In this document: one piece after another, positions 1 to 7,520 of the stretch
How the letters are laid out: the number at the start of each line of letters is the position of its first letter
Numbering within the stretch: position 1 is the stretch's first letter
From: Chryseobacterium artocarpi
GTDB lineage: Bacteria; Bacteroidota; Bacteroidia; Flavobacteriales; Weeksellaceae
Direction: 5' to 3'
DNA length: 64,000 nucleotides
Assembly: GCF_001684975.1 (NCBI RefSeq)
Contig: NZ_MAYH01000012.1
Coordinates: 372,001-436,000, forward strand
Translations under genes and position numbers: made by a program
The notes under the pieces: generated by a model
The model's database searches: none
What the model was told of the DNA's origin: nothing
What the model saw: the letters and a program-made list of their open reading frames with translations, nothing else

Positions 1-543
1 CCCTGGGCATGGTATATTGCCGGTCCATTAATCGGGCTTACCGTTCCAGCTTTACTGATTATAGGAAATAAGCCCTTTGGAATCAGTTCTTCATTAAGAC
101 ATATCTGTGCAGCCTGCGTACCTGCCAATGTCAATTTTTTTAAATATAACTGGAAAAAAGAAGCCTGGAATCTGTTTTTTGTACTCGGAATTTTCTTCGG
201 AGGGATAATTGCTGCCAATTTTATGCTTAATCCAGCCGAAATTACTGTGAACTCCAACCTTAAAACTGAACTTGCAGGTTATGGAATTACAGATTATACC
301 AATCTTGTTCCTGCTCAGCTAATGAATTTTGAGAGCTTATTTACCCTTAGAGGGTTTATCATGATGGTAGTAGGTGGATTTTTGGTAGGCTTCGGGACAC
401 GTTATGCAGGAGGATGTACCAGCGGGCATGCGATCATGGGACTTTCAAACCTGCAACTGCCGTCTTTGATAGCAACCATCTGCTTTATGATCGGAGGTTT
501 TATAATGGCAAACCTTATTCTGCCTATGATTCTTTCCTTGTAA
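1..543 (+). CDS. YeeE/YedE family (TsuA-like) membrane protein, 5'-truncated
   Basis: The reading frame is open from base 1 to the stop at 541-543, so the gene runs off the left edge. About 180 codons are present, and split YeeE proteins of Bacteroidota are about this size, so probably only a few N-terminal residues are missing. The protein is hydrophobic with several membrane segments. It has the YeeE signature in its second half (GFGTRYAGGC followed by TSGH), whose Cys is the conserved residue of this sulfur-transport family. The family imports thiosulfate or related sulfur compounds across the inner membrane. The next gene, 23 bp on, encodes the partner half, so the two probably form one transporter. 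The substrate is inferred from family only. Confidence 0.85.
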   Translation, partial: PWAWYIAGPLIGLTVPALLIIGNKPFGISSSLRHICAACVPANVNFFKYNWKKEAWNLFFVLGIFFGGIIAANFMLNPAEITVNSNLKTELAGYGITDYTNLVPAQLMNFESLFTLRGFIMMVVGGFLVGFGTRYAGGCTSGHAIMGLSNLQLPSLIATICFMIGGFIMANLILPMILSL

Positions 544-566
544 CCTAATTTTAAAATCAGACAAAA

Positions 567-1046
567 ATGATAAAAGAGCAAAACCATTACGAAGAAACTG
601 TTTGCAGCAATGAAAATATTCCTGAACAGAAATGGTATCACAATCTGAAATATCTTATTGCAGGAATCATATTCGGGATTATTTTCGTGAAAGCAGAGGT
701 AATCAGTTGGTTCAGAATTCAGGAGATGTTCCGTTTACAGTCTTTTCATATGTATGGAATCATCGGGAGTGCTGTATTGGTCGGTATGATTTCCGTGTGG
801 CTGATCAAGAATTTCAATATAAAAACAATATCCGGCGAGCCTATTACTTTCACACCTAAAAAATTCAGTAAGGGGCAAATTTATGGAGGATTGATATTCG
901 GTTTTGGCTGGGCAATCACAGGAGCCTGTCCCGGACCTCTTTTTGCACAGATCGGAACCGGAGCTTTAGCTGTATCCGTTACGCTTCTGAGTGCCATTGC
1001 CGGAACCTGGGTGTATGGGTATTTCAGAGATCAATTACCTCATTGA
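567..1046 (+). CDS. YeeE/YedE family protein (DUF6691-type half-transporter)
   Basis: 159 residues. A soluble N-terminus of about 25 residues precedes roughly four membrane segments. The motif GLIFGFGWAITGACPGP (about residues 110-126) is the second conserved YeeE signature, with its Cys in a GACPGP loop. It lies directly downstream of the other YeeE half in the same direction, the usual paired arrangement in Bacteroidota, where two short proteins replace one long YeeE. Expected role: inner-membrane import of thiosulfate or another small sulfur species. No sulfurtransferase or beta-lactamase-fold partner is visible in the window, though one could lie to the left. Confidence 0.85.
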   Translation: MIKEQNHYEETVCSNENIPEQKWYHNLKYLIAGIIFGIIFVKAEVISWFRIQEMFRLQSFHMYGIIGSAVLVGMISVWLIKNFNIKTISGEPITFTPKKFSKGQIYGGLIFGFGWAITGACPGPLFAQIGTGALAVSVTLLSAIAGTWVYGYFRDQLPH

Positions 1047-1067
1047 TATTAAACATACATAATAAAA

Positions 1068-1098
1068 AAAGCCTGCTGATGTTATTTCAGCAGGCTTT
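1068..1098. terminator. Bidirectional terminator hairpin
   Basis: A perfect 12-bp stem (AAAGCCTGCTGA at 1068-1079 with its complement at 1087-1098) has a 7-nt loop. It lies between the convergent YeeE pair and the efflux operon. The A-rich left side gives a U-tract for the minus-strand transcript. Confidence 0.8.
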
Positions 1099-1110
1099 GT
1101 AGATACAAAA

Positions 1111-2511
1111 TTATGAAAAAATGAAGTTTTGCGCTCCCAATGCCATATAAAGATTGATGCGCTCCATTCTGTCCTGAAGTTCGAGATTAATAAGATTCAT
1201 CTCATTTTTAAGAAGATCTCTTTGCTTTCGGATCAGGACAAAACTGTTATTCGTTCCGACCTTAATTTGTTTTTGGGTGAGGTCAATATTATTTTTCAGC
1301 TCCTGAATAGCTTTTTGGTTATAATTAATCTGTTTTTCAACAGAATTCAGATTGGCTAGTGATGATTCCACTTCATTCAGCGCATTCAGTACAGCTTTTG
1401 AATATTCCTCAACAACCTGTTTCTGCTGTGAGTTTTTTATCTCTACATTCTTTTTCAGTTTCCCACTATTAAAGATCGGAGAAACTAATCCACCGCCTAC
1501 TTTCAGTAACGGATTGGAAAATAACGAATTAATAGCTTCTACATTACTTCCGGCTGTACCAAGAGAAGAACTGATGGTAAGAGAAGGTAACCTTGCTGCA
1601 TTGGCTTGCTGAACCTCATAAAATGCTTTTTCAATCTGAAAATGATAAGCCTGTATATCTGATCTGTTCTCTAAAAGCCCTAATGGAAAAGAAGCAGGAA
1701 TATCATTTTTTACAGGAGTAAAGAAATTCTGGGTAGCAAGTTTTCCTTCAGGATATTTTCCTGTAAGCAGTTCCAAAGATCTTCTGGACTGAATATTTGC
1801 ATTTTTTACCTTTTCAAGATATCCCTCCAGAGAAATAATTTCCGCAGCAATATTAGAAAGATCCATTGCATTGGCTGTTCCTATTTTTTTCTGAATTGAA
1901 TATAATCTTTCAAGCTCTTTGGTTTTCAGGATATAGCTTTCAATCATATCTTCCTGAATATTTCCTGCAATATTTAGATAATATGCTTTTGCAATCATGG
2001 ATGCAATAGACTGATGCAGAAGGATATTCTGGTGTTTTGCCGAAAAATAATCACTCGTGCTAGCCATTTGTGCAGATTTATTCTTTCCCCAAAGATCTAT
2101 TTCCCAGTTTGCTTTTAATGCAAGACGTCTGATCTGGCTTTCACTTACCAGATTATTGGATGTGTTGGCAACCGCACTTACACTTGGGTAAAGATTAGTT
2201 CCTGCAATTTCCATCGCCAATTCAATCTGGTTGAGCTTTTCCTTTGCAATCACAAGATCTGCATTATACAGCATTCCATCTTTGATCAGCGTTTCCAGTT
2301 GAGGAGTCTTAAGATCGGAAATCCATTCATATGAAAGAGATCTTGCATTGGCTGTTCTGTCAAAAATCCATTCATCAGGAATCGTAACATGAGAGGCAAT
2401 TTCACTGCTTTCCTTCAAATTATCCAGAGCTTCTTTAGTAGGCTCTTTGTAACCAATACATGAGCTTAACCCTATGGAAAGTACTCCCAGTATAATTAAT
2501 CTTTTATACAT
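1111..2511 (-). CDS. TolC/NodT-family outer-membrane efflux lipoprotein
   Basis: 466 residues, the normal length of the outer-membrane factor (OEP) family. The N-terminus is a lipoprotein signal ending in GLSSC (Cys18), as in NodT/OprM-type factors. Two OEP repeats follow, rich in long helices (about residues 60-250 and 270-460). The protein should form the trimeric outer-membrane exit duct of a tripartite pump. It starts 1 bp after the HlyD-family gene stops, so the two are translationally linked. The operon shows no RND, MFS or ABC pump, so its cargo cannot be told from context. Confidence 0.9.
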   Translation of the reverse strand: MYKRLIILGVLSIGLSSCIGYKEPTKEALDNLKESSEIASHVTIPDEWIFDRTANARSLSYEWISDLKTPQLETLIKDGMLYNADLVIAKEKLNQIELAMEIAGTNLYPSVSAVANTSNNLVSESQIRRLALKANWEIDLWGKNKSAQMASTSDYFSAKHQNILLHQSIASMIAKAYYLNIAGNIQEDMIESYILKTKELERLYSIQKKIGTANAMDLSNIAAEIISLEGYLEKVKNANIQSRRSLELLTGKYPEGKLATQNFFTPVKNDIPASFPLGLLENRSDIQAYHFQIEKAFYEVQQANAARLPSLTISSSLGTAGSNVEAINSLFSNPLLKVGGGLVSPIFNSGKLKKNVEIKNSQQKQVVEEYSKAVLNALNEVESSLANLNSVEKQINYNQKAIQELKNNIDLTQKQIKVGTNNSFVLIRKQRDLLKNEMNLINLELQDRMERINLYMALGAQNFIFS

Positions 2512-2512
2512 C

Positions 2513-3670
2513 TTAATGAAGTTTAGGAATAATGAAATTAATTTTACTGTTGATACGAACCATTACCTTTCTGATAAGGTGAAGAGGTTTGATATGATCA
2601 GAATAAATAACCGCTGTACCTCTGGCACCCACCGTCAGTTGCTTTTGATCATCTTCCAGAACAAACTTAGCGATAAGCTTTCCATCAGTTTCGGGCAATT
2701 GTCTTGCTGTATCAGGTAGCCCGGCTGTAGAACCGTTTCCACCCAACATTCCTCCTGCGTTATTCATAATCCCTTGGCTGGTAGCATCAATTACATATTC
2801 AAGCTTGGCTTTGACTACTTTTCCAGGTTCTGTTTTAAGAGCTAGCTCAACTTCGTCGCCATTTTTCACTGATTCCAATTCGTTTTGAGCAAAAAAGCCA
2901 ATCACAGACTGCTGTTTCTGAATCAAAACGAATGCAGATTTGAATGGCGCCATGATAGCACCCTCATTCAACTGGACATTAGGAATTACCCCGTCTGTAG
3001 GTGCCAAGACAACTGTTTGGGAAAGATTCCATTTTGCCTGATCCAGTTTTGCCTGAATTTCAGAAACTGATGAATTTTCTCCGTTATAAGAAGCATTAGA
3101 CTTTGTTTCCAAAGACTGTTGCTGAGATTGCGCCGCACTGATACGGGATTGCAGATCCTGAACATTTGTCATAGCCTGCTCAAGATCAAACCTGTTAGCC
3201 GCACCAGCTTCCACCAGCTCTTTATATTGAGTTACTCTTTTGTTGGCAAGATCCAGCTGAGACTGTAATCCGGCAATATTTTTTCTTGAAGCAGAGATAT
3301 CTGTATTATATGAAGTTACGGTAGCCTTCATATTGCTAAGTTTAGCTTCCAGAGATTTTATTTCCTGTAAATAAGGTTCTCTGTCCAATACAAATAAAGT
3401 ATCACCCTTTTTTACTTCCTGATTCGTACTCACATATACTTTCTTTACCTTTCCCAAAACCTGGGTGGTAATATCCACACTTCTGTTTCCTACTTTTACA
3501 TCAGAAGTGATAGGACAATAATAATTAAGACTTAATATTAAAGCAATGGACCCGAAAATAGGAAGAGAATACACCACGACCTGTGTGGTAAACGTCCAGG
3601 GAATTAATTTTAATTTTTTAATGAGAAGCCAGCATATTCCGGCATATATTGCGATAAGTAATTCTAACAT
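2513..3670 (-). CDS. HlyD/EmrA-type membrane fusion protein (YiaV-like)
   Basis: 385 residues. Two hydrophobic segments at the N-terminus (about 1-17 and 28-50) are followed by a lipoyl-like half (SVDITTQVLGKVKKVYVSTN), a long coiled-coil hairpin (about 95-205), the second lipoyl half, and a beta-barrel domain carrying GVIPNVQLNEGAI. This is the layout of periplasmic adaptor proteins. The double membrane anchor and the DUF3302 gene just upstream match the YiaV/YiaW pair of Escherichia coli. It would link an inner-membrane partner to the TolC-like protein encoded immediately downstream. Confidence 0.88.
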   Translation of the reverse strand: MLELLIAIYAGICWLLIKKLKLIPWTFTTQVVVYSLPIFGSIALILSLNYYCPITSDVKVGNRSVDITTQVLGKVKKVYVSTNQEVKKGDTLFVLDREPYLQEIKSLEAKLSNMKATVTSYNTDISASRKNIAGLQSQLDLANKRVTQYKELVEAGAANRFDLEQAMTNVQDLQSRISAAQSQQQSLETKSNASYNGENSSVSEIQAKLDQAKWNLSQTVVLAPTDGVIPNVQLNEGAIMAPFKSAFVLIQKQQSVIGFFAQNELESVKNGDEVELALKTEPGKVVKAKLEYVIDATSQGIMNNAGGMLGGNGSTAGLPDTARQLPETDGKLIAKFVLEDDQKQLTVGARGTAVIYSDHIKPLHLIRKVMVRINSKINFIIPKLH

Positions 3671-3675
3671 TTCTA

Positions 3676-4041
3676 TTAATTTTCAATTGTGTTGAGTTCT
3701 TCTTCTTCAGTAGCATCAATGTCCTTCGGAGTCTGAGGTTCCTTCTGATTGCCATAGTCATAGTTTGCCCATATCAGAGCAACGGGCCATAAAAGGCCTC
3801 CAAAAACAAGGGAAAGGAGGCACATACTTTTTATGGCATTAAGCTGAGGGTGGTTCTTTTTTTCGGCAACTTTTTCAGGATAGATATGAACTTTCCAGAA
3901 AAGGTAAATGCCGGCAAGGGGTAAAACAAGTAAAATGAGCCACGATGCAACATCAGCTATATTGTCTTCCATTCCGCCTGTGGATGCCTGAACAAAATTG
4001 CATGACAGTAGCAGGCAGAGAAATAAGGTTATTCTTTGCAT
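3676..4041 (-). CDS. DUF3302 (YiaW-like) small inner-membrane protein
   Basis: The chosen start is the ATG at 4041, because it opens a good signal sequence (MQRITLFLCLLLSCNFVQA). An upstream in-frame ATG at 4077 would only add 12 residues ahead of it. After the signal there are two membrane segments (ADVASWLILLVLPLAGIYLF and a second near LLSLVFGGLLWPVALIWANY) and an acidic tail rich in Glu. This matches DUF3302, the partner of HlyD-type YiaV proteins. The role is unknown and probably structural in the adaptor complex. First gene of the efflux operon, 5 bp before the HlyD gene. Confidence 0.75.
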   Translation of the reverse strand: MQRITLFLCLLLSCNFVQASTGGMEDNIADVASWLILLVLPLAGIYLFWKVHIYPEKVAEKKNHPQLNAIKSMCLLSLVFGGLLWPVALIWANYDYGNQKEPQTPKDIDATEEEELNTIEN

Positions 4042-4080
4042 AATATAATTGTATAAGGTAATAATGAATGTAAACAAGGT

Positions 4081-4115
4081 GGTAACTAGACCGTATCAAA
4101 CGCTGGTCGGTTACC
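4081..4115. promoter_or_regulatory. Inverted repeat upstream of the efflux operon, probable operator
   Basis: GGTAACTAGACC (4081-4092) and GGTCGGTTACC (4105-4115) are imperfect inverted arms about 40 bp upstream of the first efflux gene. A weak -7-like TAGATTTA (minus strand, 4117-4124) lies just beyond. The GGTCGGT arm resembles sites bound by TetR-type regulators, but no TetR gene is in the window. Assignment as an operator is inference. Confidence 0.4.
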
Positions 4116-4262
4116 TTAAATCTATATGAAGATTAAAGATGAATCTATAATAAATATTGTTTTGTGAATGATATTTTTCTCATTTTGCTTTTAATGATTT
4201 GTGTAACAGTATTTTCAGTAAGCAAAAATAGATCGAATAAAGTGAGAAAAAGTATTCCTAAG

Positions 4263-4868
4263 TTATTTTTTTCTTTCGTTCCTTTTTTTATGAATGCGTG
4301 CCGTCATCCTTGAAAGAGAATTGGGAGTAATACCCAGAAAATTGGCAATGTACTTTCTGTTAGCATTTTGAGAAGTAAAAGGACGGTTTTCCAGAAACTC
4401 TTCGTATCGTAAATGTGGAGATGAAGAACAAAACTGCTCGGTACGTACTTTCAATGTACCGATGATTTGTTTTAAAGACCTCAGATACATCGTATAAATG
4501 CCCTTGTATTGGAATGCCGTTTCCTCAAATTCACTTTTATTAAACAGGAAAATCTGTGAATCTATTACGGCTTCAATGGTATACTTTCTTTCCTCTTCGT
4601 TCAGGTAGGATTCCGGACTTTCCATGATTGCCGCTTCCCTCTCTGAAGGTAAAAAAAGATTAGTCTCGATACCATTCTCATCATCAAAGAAACATCTTAA
4701 CAGACCATTGGAAAGAATGAATAAATGATTGAAAGACTGTCCGGGAACAACCAGTTTTTCCTTCTTACGCAGAAGTCTTGGAGTGCTCATTTTGATCAGA
4801 ACGTTAATTTCCTCATCAGATAAATCCTGAAAGAAAACAATATTCCTGAAAGTCTTAAATTGATCCAT
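4263..4868 (-). CDS. Crp/Fnr-family transcriptional regulator
   Basis: 201 residues with an N-terminal cyclic-nucleotide-binding-type beta-roll (about 15-130, including FNHLFILSNGLLRCFF) and a C-terminal winged helix whose recognition segment is NFLGITPNSLSRMTARI. This is the common short Bacteroidota Crp/Fnr form. No Fnr-type cysteine cluster is visible at the N-terminus, so the ligand is not an iron-sulfur cluster of that kind. The gene is monocistronic and divergent from the glycosylasparaginase gene. Its target is unknown. Confidence 0.88.
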   Translation of the reverse strand: MDQFKTFRNIVFFQDLSDEEINVLIKMSTPRLLRKKEKLVVPGQSFNHLFILSNGLLRCFFDDENGIETNLFLPSEREAAIMESPESYLNEEERKYTIEAVIDSQIFLFNKSEFEETAFQYKGIYTMYLRSLKQIIGTLKVRTEQFCSSSPHLRYEEFLENRPFTSQNANRKYIANFLGITPNSLSRMTARIHKKRNERKK

Positions 4869-4964
4869 TACAGCAGTAAAGATAAATAAAAAAATAGTAC
4901 ATGGATATTAGTTTCACAGGTTTGAGGATTTCATGGAAGTTTTTTTTAGATTTGTTGAGTATTA

Positions 4965-4972
4965 TAATTTTG
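4965..4972 (+). promoter_or_regulatory. -7 promoter element of the glycosylasparaginase gene
   Basis: TAATTTTG matches TAnnTTTG. Only 7 nt separate its end from the ATG at 4980, so the transcript should have almost no leader. Confidence 0.6.
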
Positions 4973-4979
4973 AGATACA

Positions 4980-5984
4980 ATGAACAATAACCGAAGAAGT
5001 TTTATCAAAAAATTGGGCATAGCAACAGCCGCACTTGCTGTGAATCCGTTAGAAATAATGGCAAACGATCTGTCCCAAAATAATCATAATCATAAAGTTA
5101 CCACTAAGCCGATTGTCCTTTCGACCTGGAATTTCGGATTAAAAGCCAACGAAGAAGCCTGGACAGTCCTAGGAAAAGGAGGAAAAGCTCTGGATGCGGT
5201 GGAAAAAGGAGTTCGTCTTGTAGAATTGGATCCCAAAGAAAGAAGCGTAGGCTATGGTGGCAGACCTGACAGAGACGGAAGAGTAACACTGGATGCCTGT
5301 ATTATGGATGATAATTACAATATCGGTTCAGTAGCGTGTCTGGAACATATAAAAAATCCGATTTCTGTGGCAAGAGCAGTAATGGAAAAAACACCTCACG
5401 TAATGCTGGTAGGAGACGGAGCATTACAATTTGCCCTTTCACAAGGCTTTAAAAAAGAAAATCTTCTCACCTCCGAATCAGAAAAAGAATGGAAAGAATG
5501 GTTAAAAACCAGTCAATATAAACCTATCGCCAATATTGAAAACCACGATACCATTGGAATGATCGCTTTGGATGCTCAAGGAAACCTTTCAGGAGCCTGT
5601 ACAACCAGCGGAATGGCTTTTAAAATGCATGGCAGGGTAGGAGATTCCCCAATTATCGGTGCAGGGCTGTTCGTAGACAATGAAGTGGGAGCAGCTACAG
5701 CAACCGGACATGGTGAAGAAGTTATTAGAACCGTGGGAACGCATCTGGTTGTGGAATTGATGAGACAGGGAAGAAACCCACACGAAGCATGTAAAGAAGC
5801 TGTAGAAAGAATTGTAAAGATTAATCAGAGGAGAAATAAAAACCTGAAAGATATTCAGGTAGGTTTTATTGCCATTAATAAAAAAGGAGAATATGGCTCT
5901 TACTGTATTCAGGACGGATTTAACTTTGCTGTATATGACCAGAAAGGAAACCGCCTTGAAACACCAGAATTTGCAATAAAATAA
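4980..5984 (+). CDS. Glycosylasparaginase (N4-(beta-N-acetylglucosaminyl)-L-asparaginase)
   Basis: 334 residues, close to the 340-residue Elizabethkingia (Flavobacterium) meningoseptica enzyme. It is an Ntn hydrolase that cleaves the GlcNAc-Asn bond left after N-glycoprotein breakdown. The N-terminus has a twin-arginine-like motif (RRSFIKKLG) and a hydrophobic stretch, so export is likely. The self-cleavage site is in NHDTIGMIALD: Asp190-Thr191, with Thr191 as the new N-terminal nucleophile of the beta chain. The conserved GDSPIIGAGLF and TATGHGE segments follow. It is the first gene of a glycan-related group with CutC and beta-mannosidase. Confidence 0.95.
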   Translation: MNNNRRSFIKKLGIATAALAVNPLEIMANDLSQNNHNHKVTTKPIVLSTWNFGLKANEEAWTVLGKGGKALDAVEKGVRLVELDPKERSVGYGGRPDRDGRVTLDACIMDDNYNIGSVACLEHIKNPISVARAVMEKTPHVMLVGDGALQFALSQGFKKENLLTSESEKEWKEWLKTSQYKPIANIENHDTIGMIALDAQGNLSGACTTSGMAFKMHGRVGDSPIIGAGLFVDNEVGAATATGHGEEVIRTVGTHLVVELMRQGRNPHEACKEAVERIVKINQRRNKNLKDIQVGFIAINKKGEYGSYCIQDGFNFAVYDQKGNRLETPEFAIK

Positions 5985-6000
5985 TATACAGGTTTTTATT

Positions 6001-6040
6001 GCCATGAATTCACAAATAAATTCATTCGTGTATTCGTAGC
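6001..6040. repeat. Imperfect palindromic repeat, family 'GCCACGAATACACGAAT'
   Basis: The left arm GCCATGAATTCACAAAT (6001-6017) pairs with ATTCGTGTATTCGTAGC (6024-6040), 13 of 17 positions. A better-preserved copy of the same unit lies at 59463-59504. It is intergenic, after the glycosylasparaginase gene. Confidence 0.6.
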
Positions 6041-6156
6041 TAAAAACTAAAAATATTAAATTTTATTGCACCTTAAAAACAACATCAGGATAAAAAATCC
6101 ATTGCGCCTTTGCGTAAACCAATAAATAAGATAAATAATTCACAGACCGACAGAAT

Positions 6157-6723
6157 ATGAAAAGAATGATGATCGCTTCCCTGTTTTTAATAATAGGATG
6201 TAAAGAAGAAAGGAAAGAAGCAGCAGTTACCCAAACAGACCCCGAAGTGAAAGAAAATGTGGTTCCGGAAACGAAGCCTCAGGAAAAGGAATCAGAAGAA
6301 GCGAAAAAATGGTTAGAAAAAAATATTGAAGATTACTTTAAATCAGATCTTGGTAGTCTGGATAAAAACATGCAGAAAATAACAACCAAAGATTATTACG
6401 ACTATAAAACCGATGCTATGAATGTTGATATGGATGTTGACGGAAGTCTTACAGAGCAAGAGTTCAAAGATAAATGGAAGGGGAAATTTGATACTAAAAA
6501 AGCAGGGGTAGGAGTTGGATTCTTAATCGCAGGTCAGGACTGGGATAAGGTACAGGTAACAAAATGCGAGCTGATTTCTGAAAATGAAAACAATTATTTG
6601 TTTGATGTTATTCTTAATGATAAAGCATTAAAAGCCGTATATCCTGTCAAAGTTAGGTTGAGTAAGGAGAATAATTCTTTCCTGATTGCTGATGTATTGC
6701 AAGACACTCCTGAATTTAATTAA
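6157..6723 (+). CDS. Uncharacterised lipoprotein
   Basis: 188 residues. A short signal ends in LFLIIGC (Cys15), followed by a Glu/Lys-rich linker (about 16-55) and a compact alpha/beta region (about 60-188) without a motif I recognise. The N-terminal part of the mature region is charged and probably extended. It sits between glycosylasparaginase and CutC in the same direction, 13 bp before cutC, so it is probably co-transcribed. I cannot assign a function. The predicted location is a membrane surface. Confidence 0.75.
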   Translation: MKRMMIASLFLIIGCKEERKEAAVTQTDPEVKENVVPETKPQEKESEEAKKWLEKNIEDYFKSDLGSLDKNMQKITTKDYYDYKTDAMNVDMDVDGSLTEQEFKDKWKGKFDTKKAGVGVGFLIAGQDWDKVQVTKCELISENENNYLFDVILNDKALKAVYPVKVRLSKENNSFLIADVLQDTPEFN

Positions 6724-6736
6724 AAGATAAAAAATA

Positions 6737-7399
6737 ATGTCAAAAATAGAAATAGCATGTTTTAATCCCGAATCTGCACTTATTGCCTTTGAAAACGGAG
6801 CAGATAGGATAGAGCTGTGTGCCGGATTAAGCGAAGGAGGAACAACTCCTGATTTTGAAACTACCAAAAAGCTTAGAGAAAAAATAAACATTCCAATTTA
6901 TGTGATGATCCGCCCAAGAGGAGGAGACTTTACCTACTCAGAGACTGAATTTGAACAAATGAAAACAGATTTGTCAGCATTAAAATCCTTGAATGTTGAT
7001 GGCTTTGTATTTGGTATCCTTGATGAAAATGATAAGGTCAATGTAGAGCAGAATAAGACTTTAGTAGATCTTGCATCACCACTTCCTTGTACTTTTCACC
7101 GCGCATTTGACAGAGCTGGAAACTTGGAAGATTCTCTTGAAAAAGTAATTGAATGTGGCTTTACAACCATTCTTACATCCGGGCAGAAACCTAATGTCTC
7201 TGAGGGAAAAGAAAATCTGCAAAAACTGGTAAATCTTTCCAATGGAAGAATAGAAATTCTTGTCGGCGGAGGGCTTCGTTCCTCAAATATTGAAGGGCTA
7301 AGAGACTTTACCAAAGCCGAATATTTTCATTCTTCTGCGATCACGGATGGTGGCTCTTTTGCAAACCCTGATGAGGTGGTTGCATTGAAGAATAAATAA
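6737..7399 (+). CDS. cutC: CutC family TIM-barrel protein
   Basis: 220 residues. The CutC family pattern is clear from the start (IEIACFNPESALIAFENGAD, then RIELCAGLSEGGTTPD), with IYVMIRPRGGDF, TFHRAFDR and LTSGQKP farther on. CutC was named for copper homeostasis, but that role is disputed and its reaction is unknown. Here it lies between glycosylasparaginase and beta-mannosidase, which hints at a step in glycan or amino-sugar metabolism rather than copper handling. That link is inference from neighbours. It is cytoplasmic, with no signal peptide. Confidence 0.92.
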   Translation: MSKIEIACFNPESALIAFENGADRIELCAGLSEGGTTPDFETTKKLREKINIPIYVMIRPRGGDFTYSETEFEQMKTDLSALKSLNVDGFVFGILDENDKVNVEQNKTLVDLASPLPCTFHRAFDRAGNLEDSLEKVIECGFTTILTSGQKPNVSEGKENLQKLVNLSNGRIEILVGGGLRSSNIEGLRDFTKAEYFHSSAITDGGSFANPDEVVALKNK

Positions 7400-7417
7400 T
7401 AATTATATACTTCATTT

Positions 7418-7480
7418 GTCATTCTGAGCGTAGCGAAGAATCTCAAAATATTGTAGAGATTCCTCGTTCCTCGGAATGAC
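7418..7480. repeat. Dispersed imperfect palindrome ('GTCATTCTGAGCG...' type)
   Basis: The arm GTCATTCTGAGCGTAGCG with AAGAATCTC is mirrored by GAGATTCCTCGTTCC and TCGGAATGAC. This unit is a widespread intergenic repeat in Bacteroidota. It lies between cutC and the beta-mannosidase gene; an apparent upstream ATG at 7476 comes from its right end. Confidence 0.75.
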
Positions 7481-7520
7481 AAAACTACCATTAGCCAATA
7501 ATATAAAAACAAAATTATTG

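Noticed and set aside
7476..7520. Upstream ATG extension of the beta-mannosidase gene
   Set aside because: It begins in the GTCATTCTGAGCG repeat and would bury the signal peptide. The ATG at 7521 fits better.
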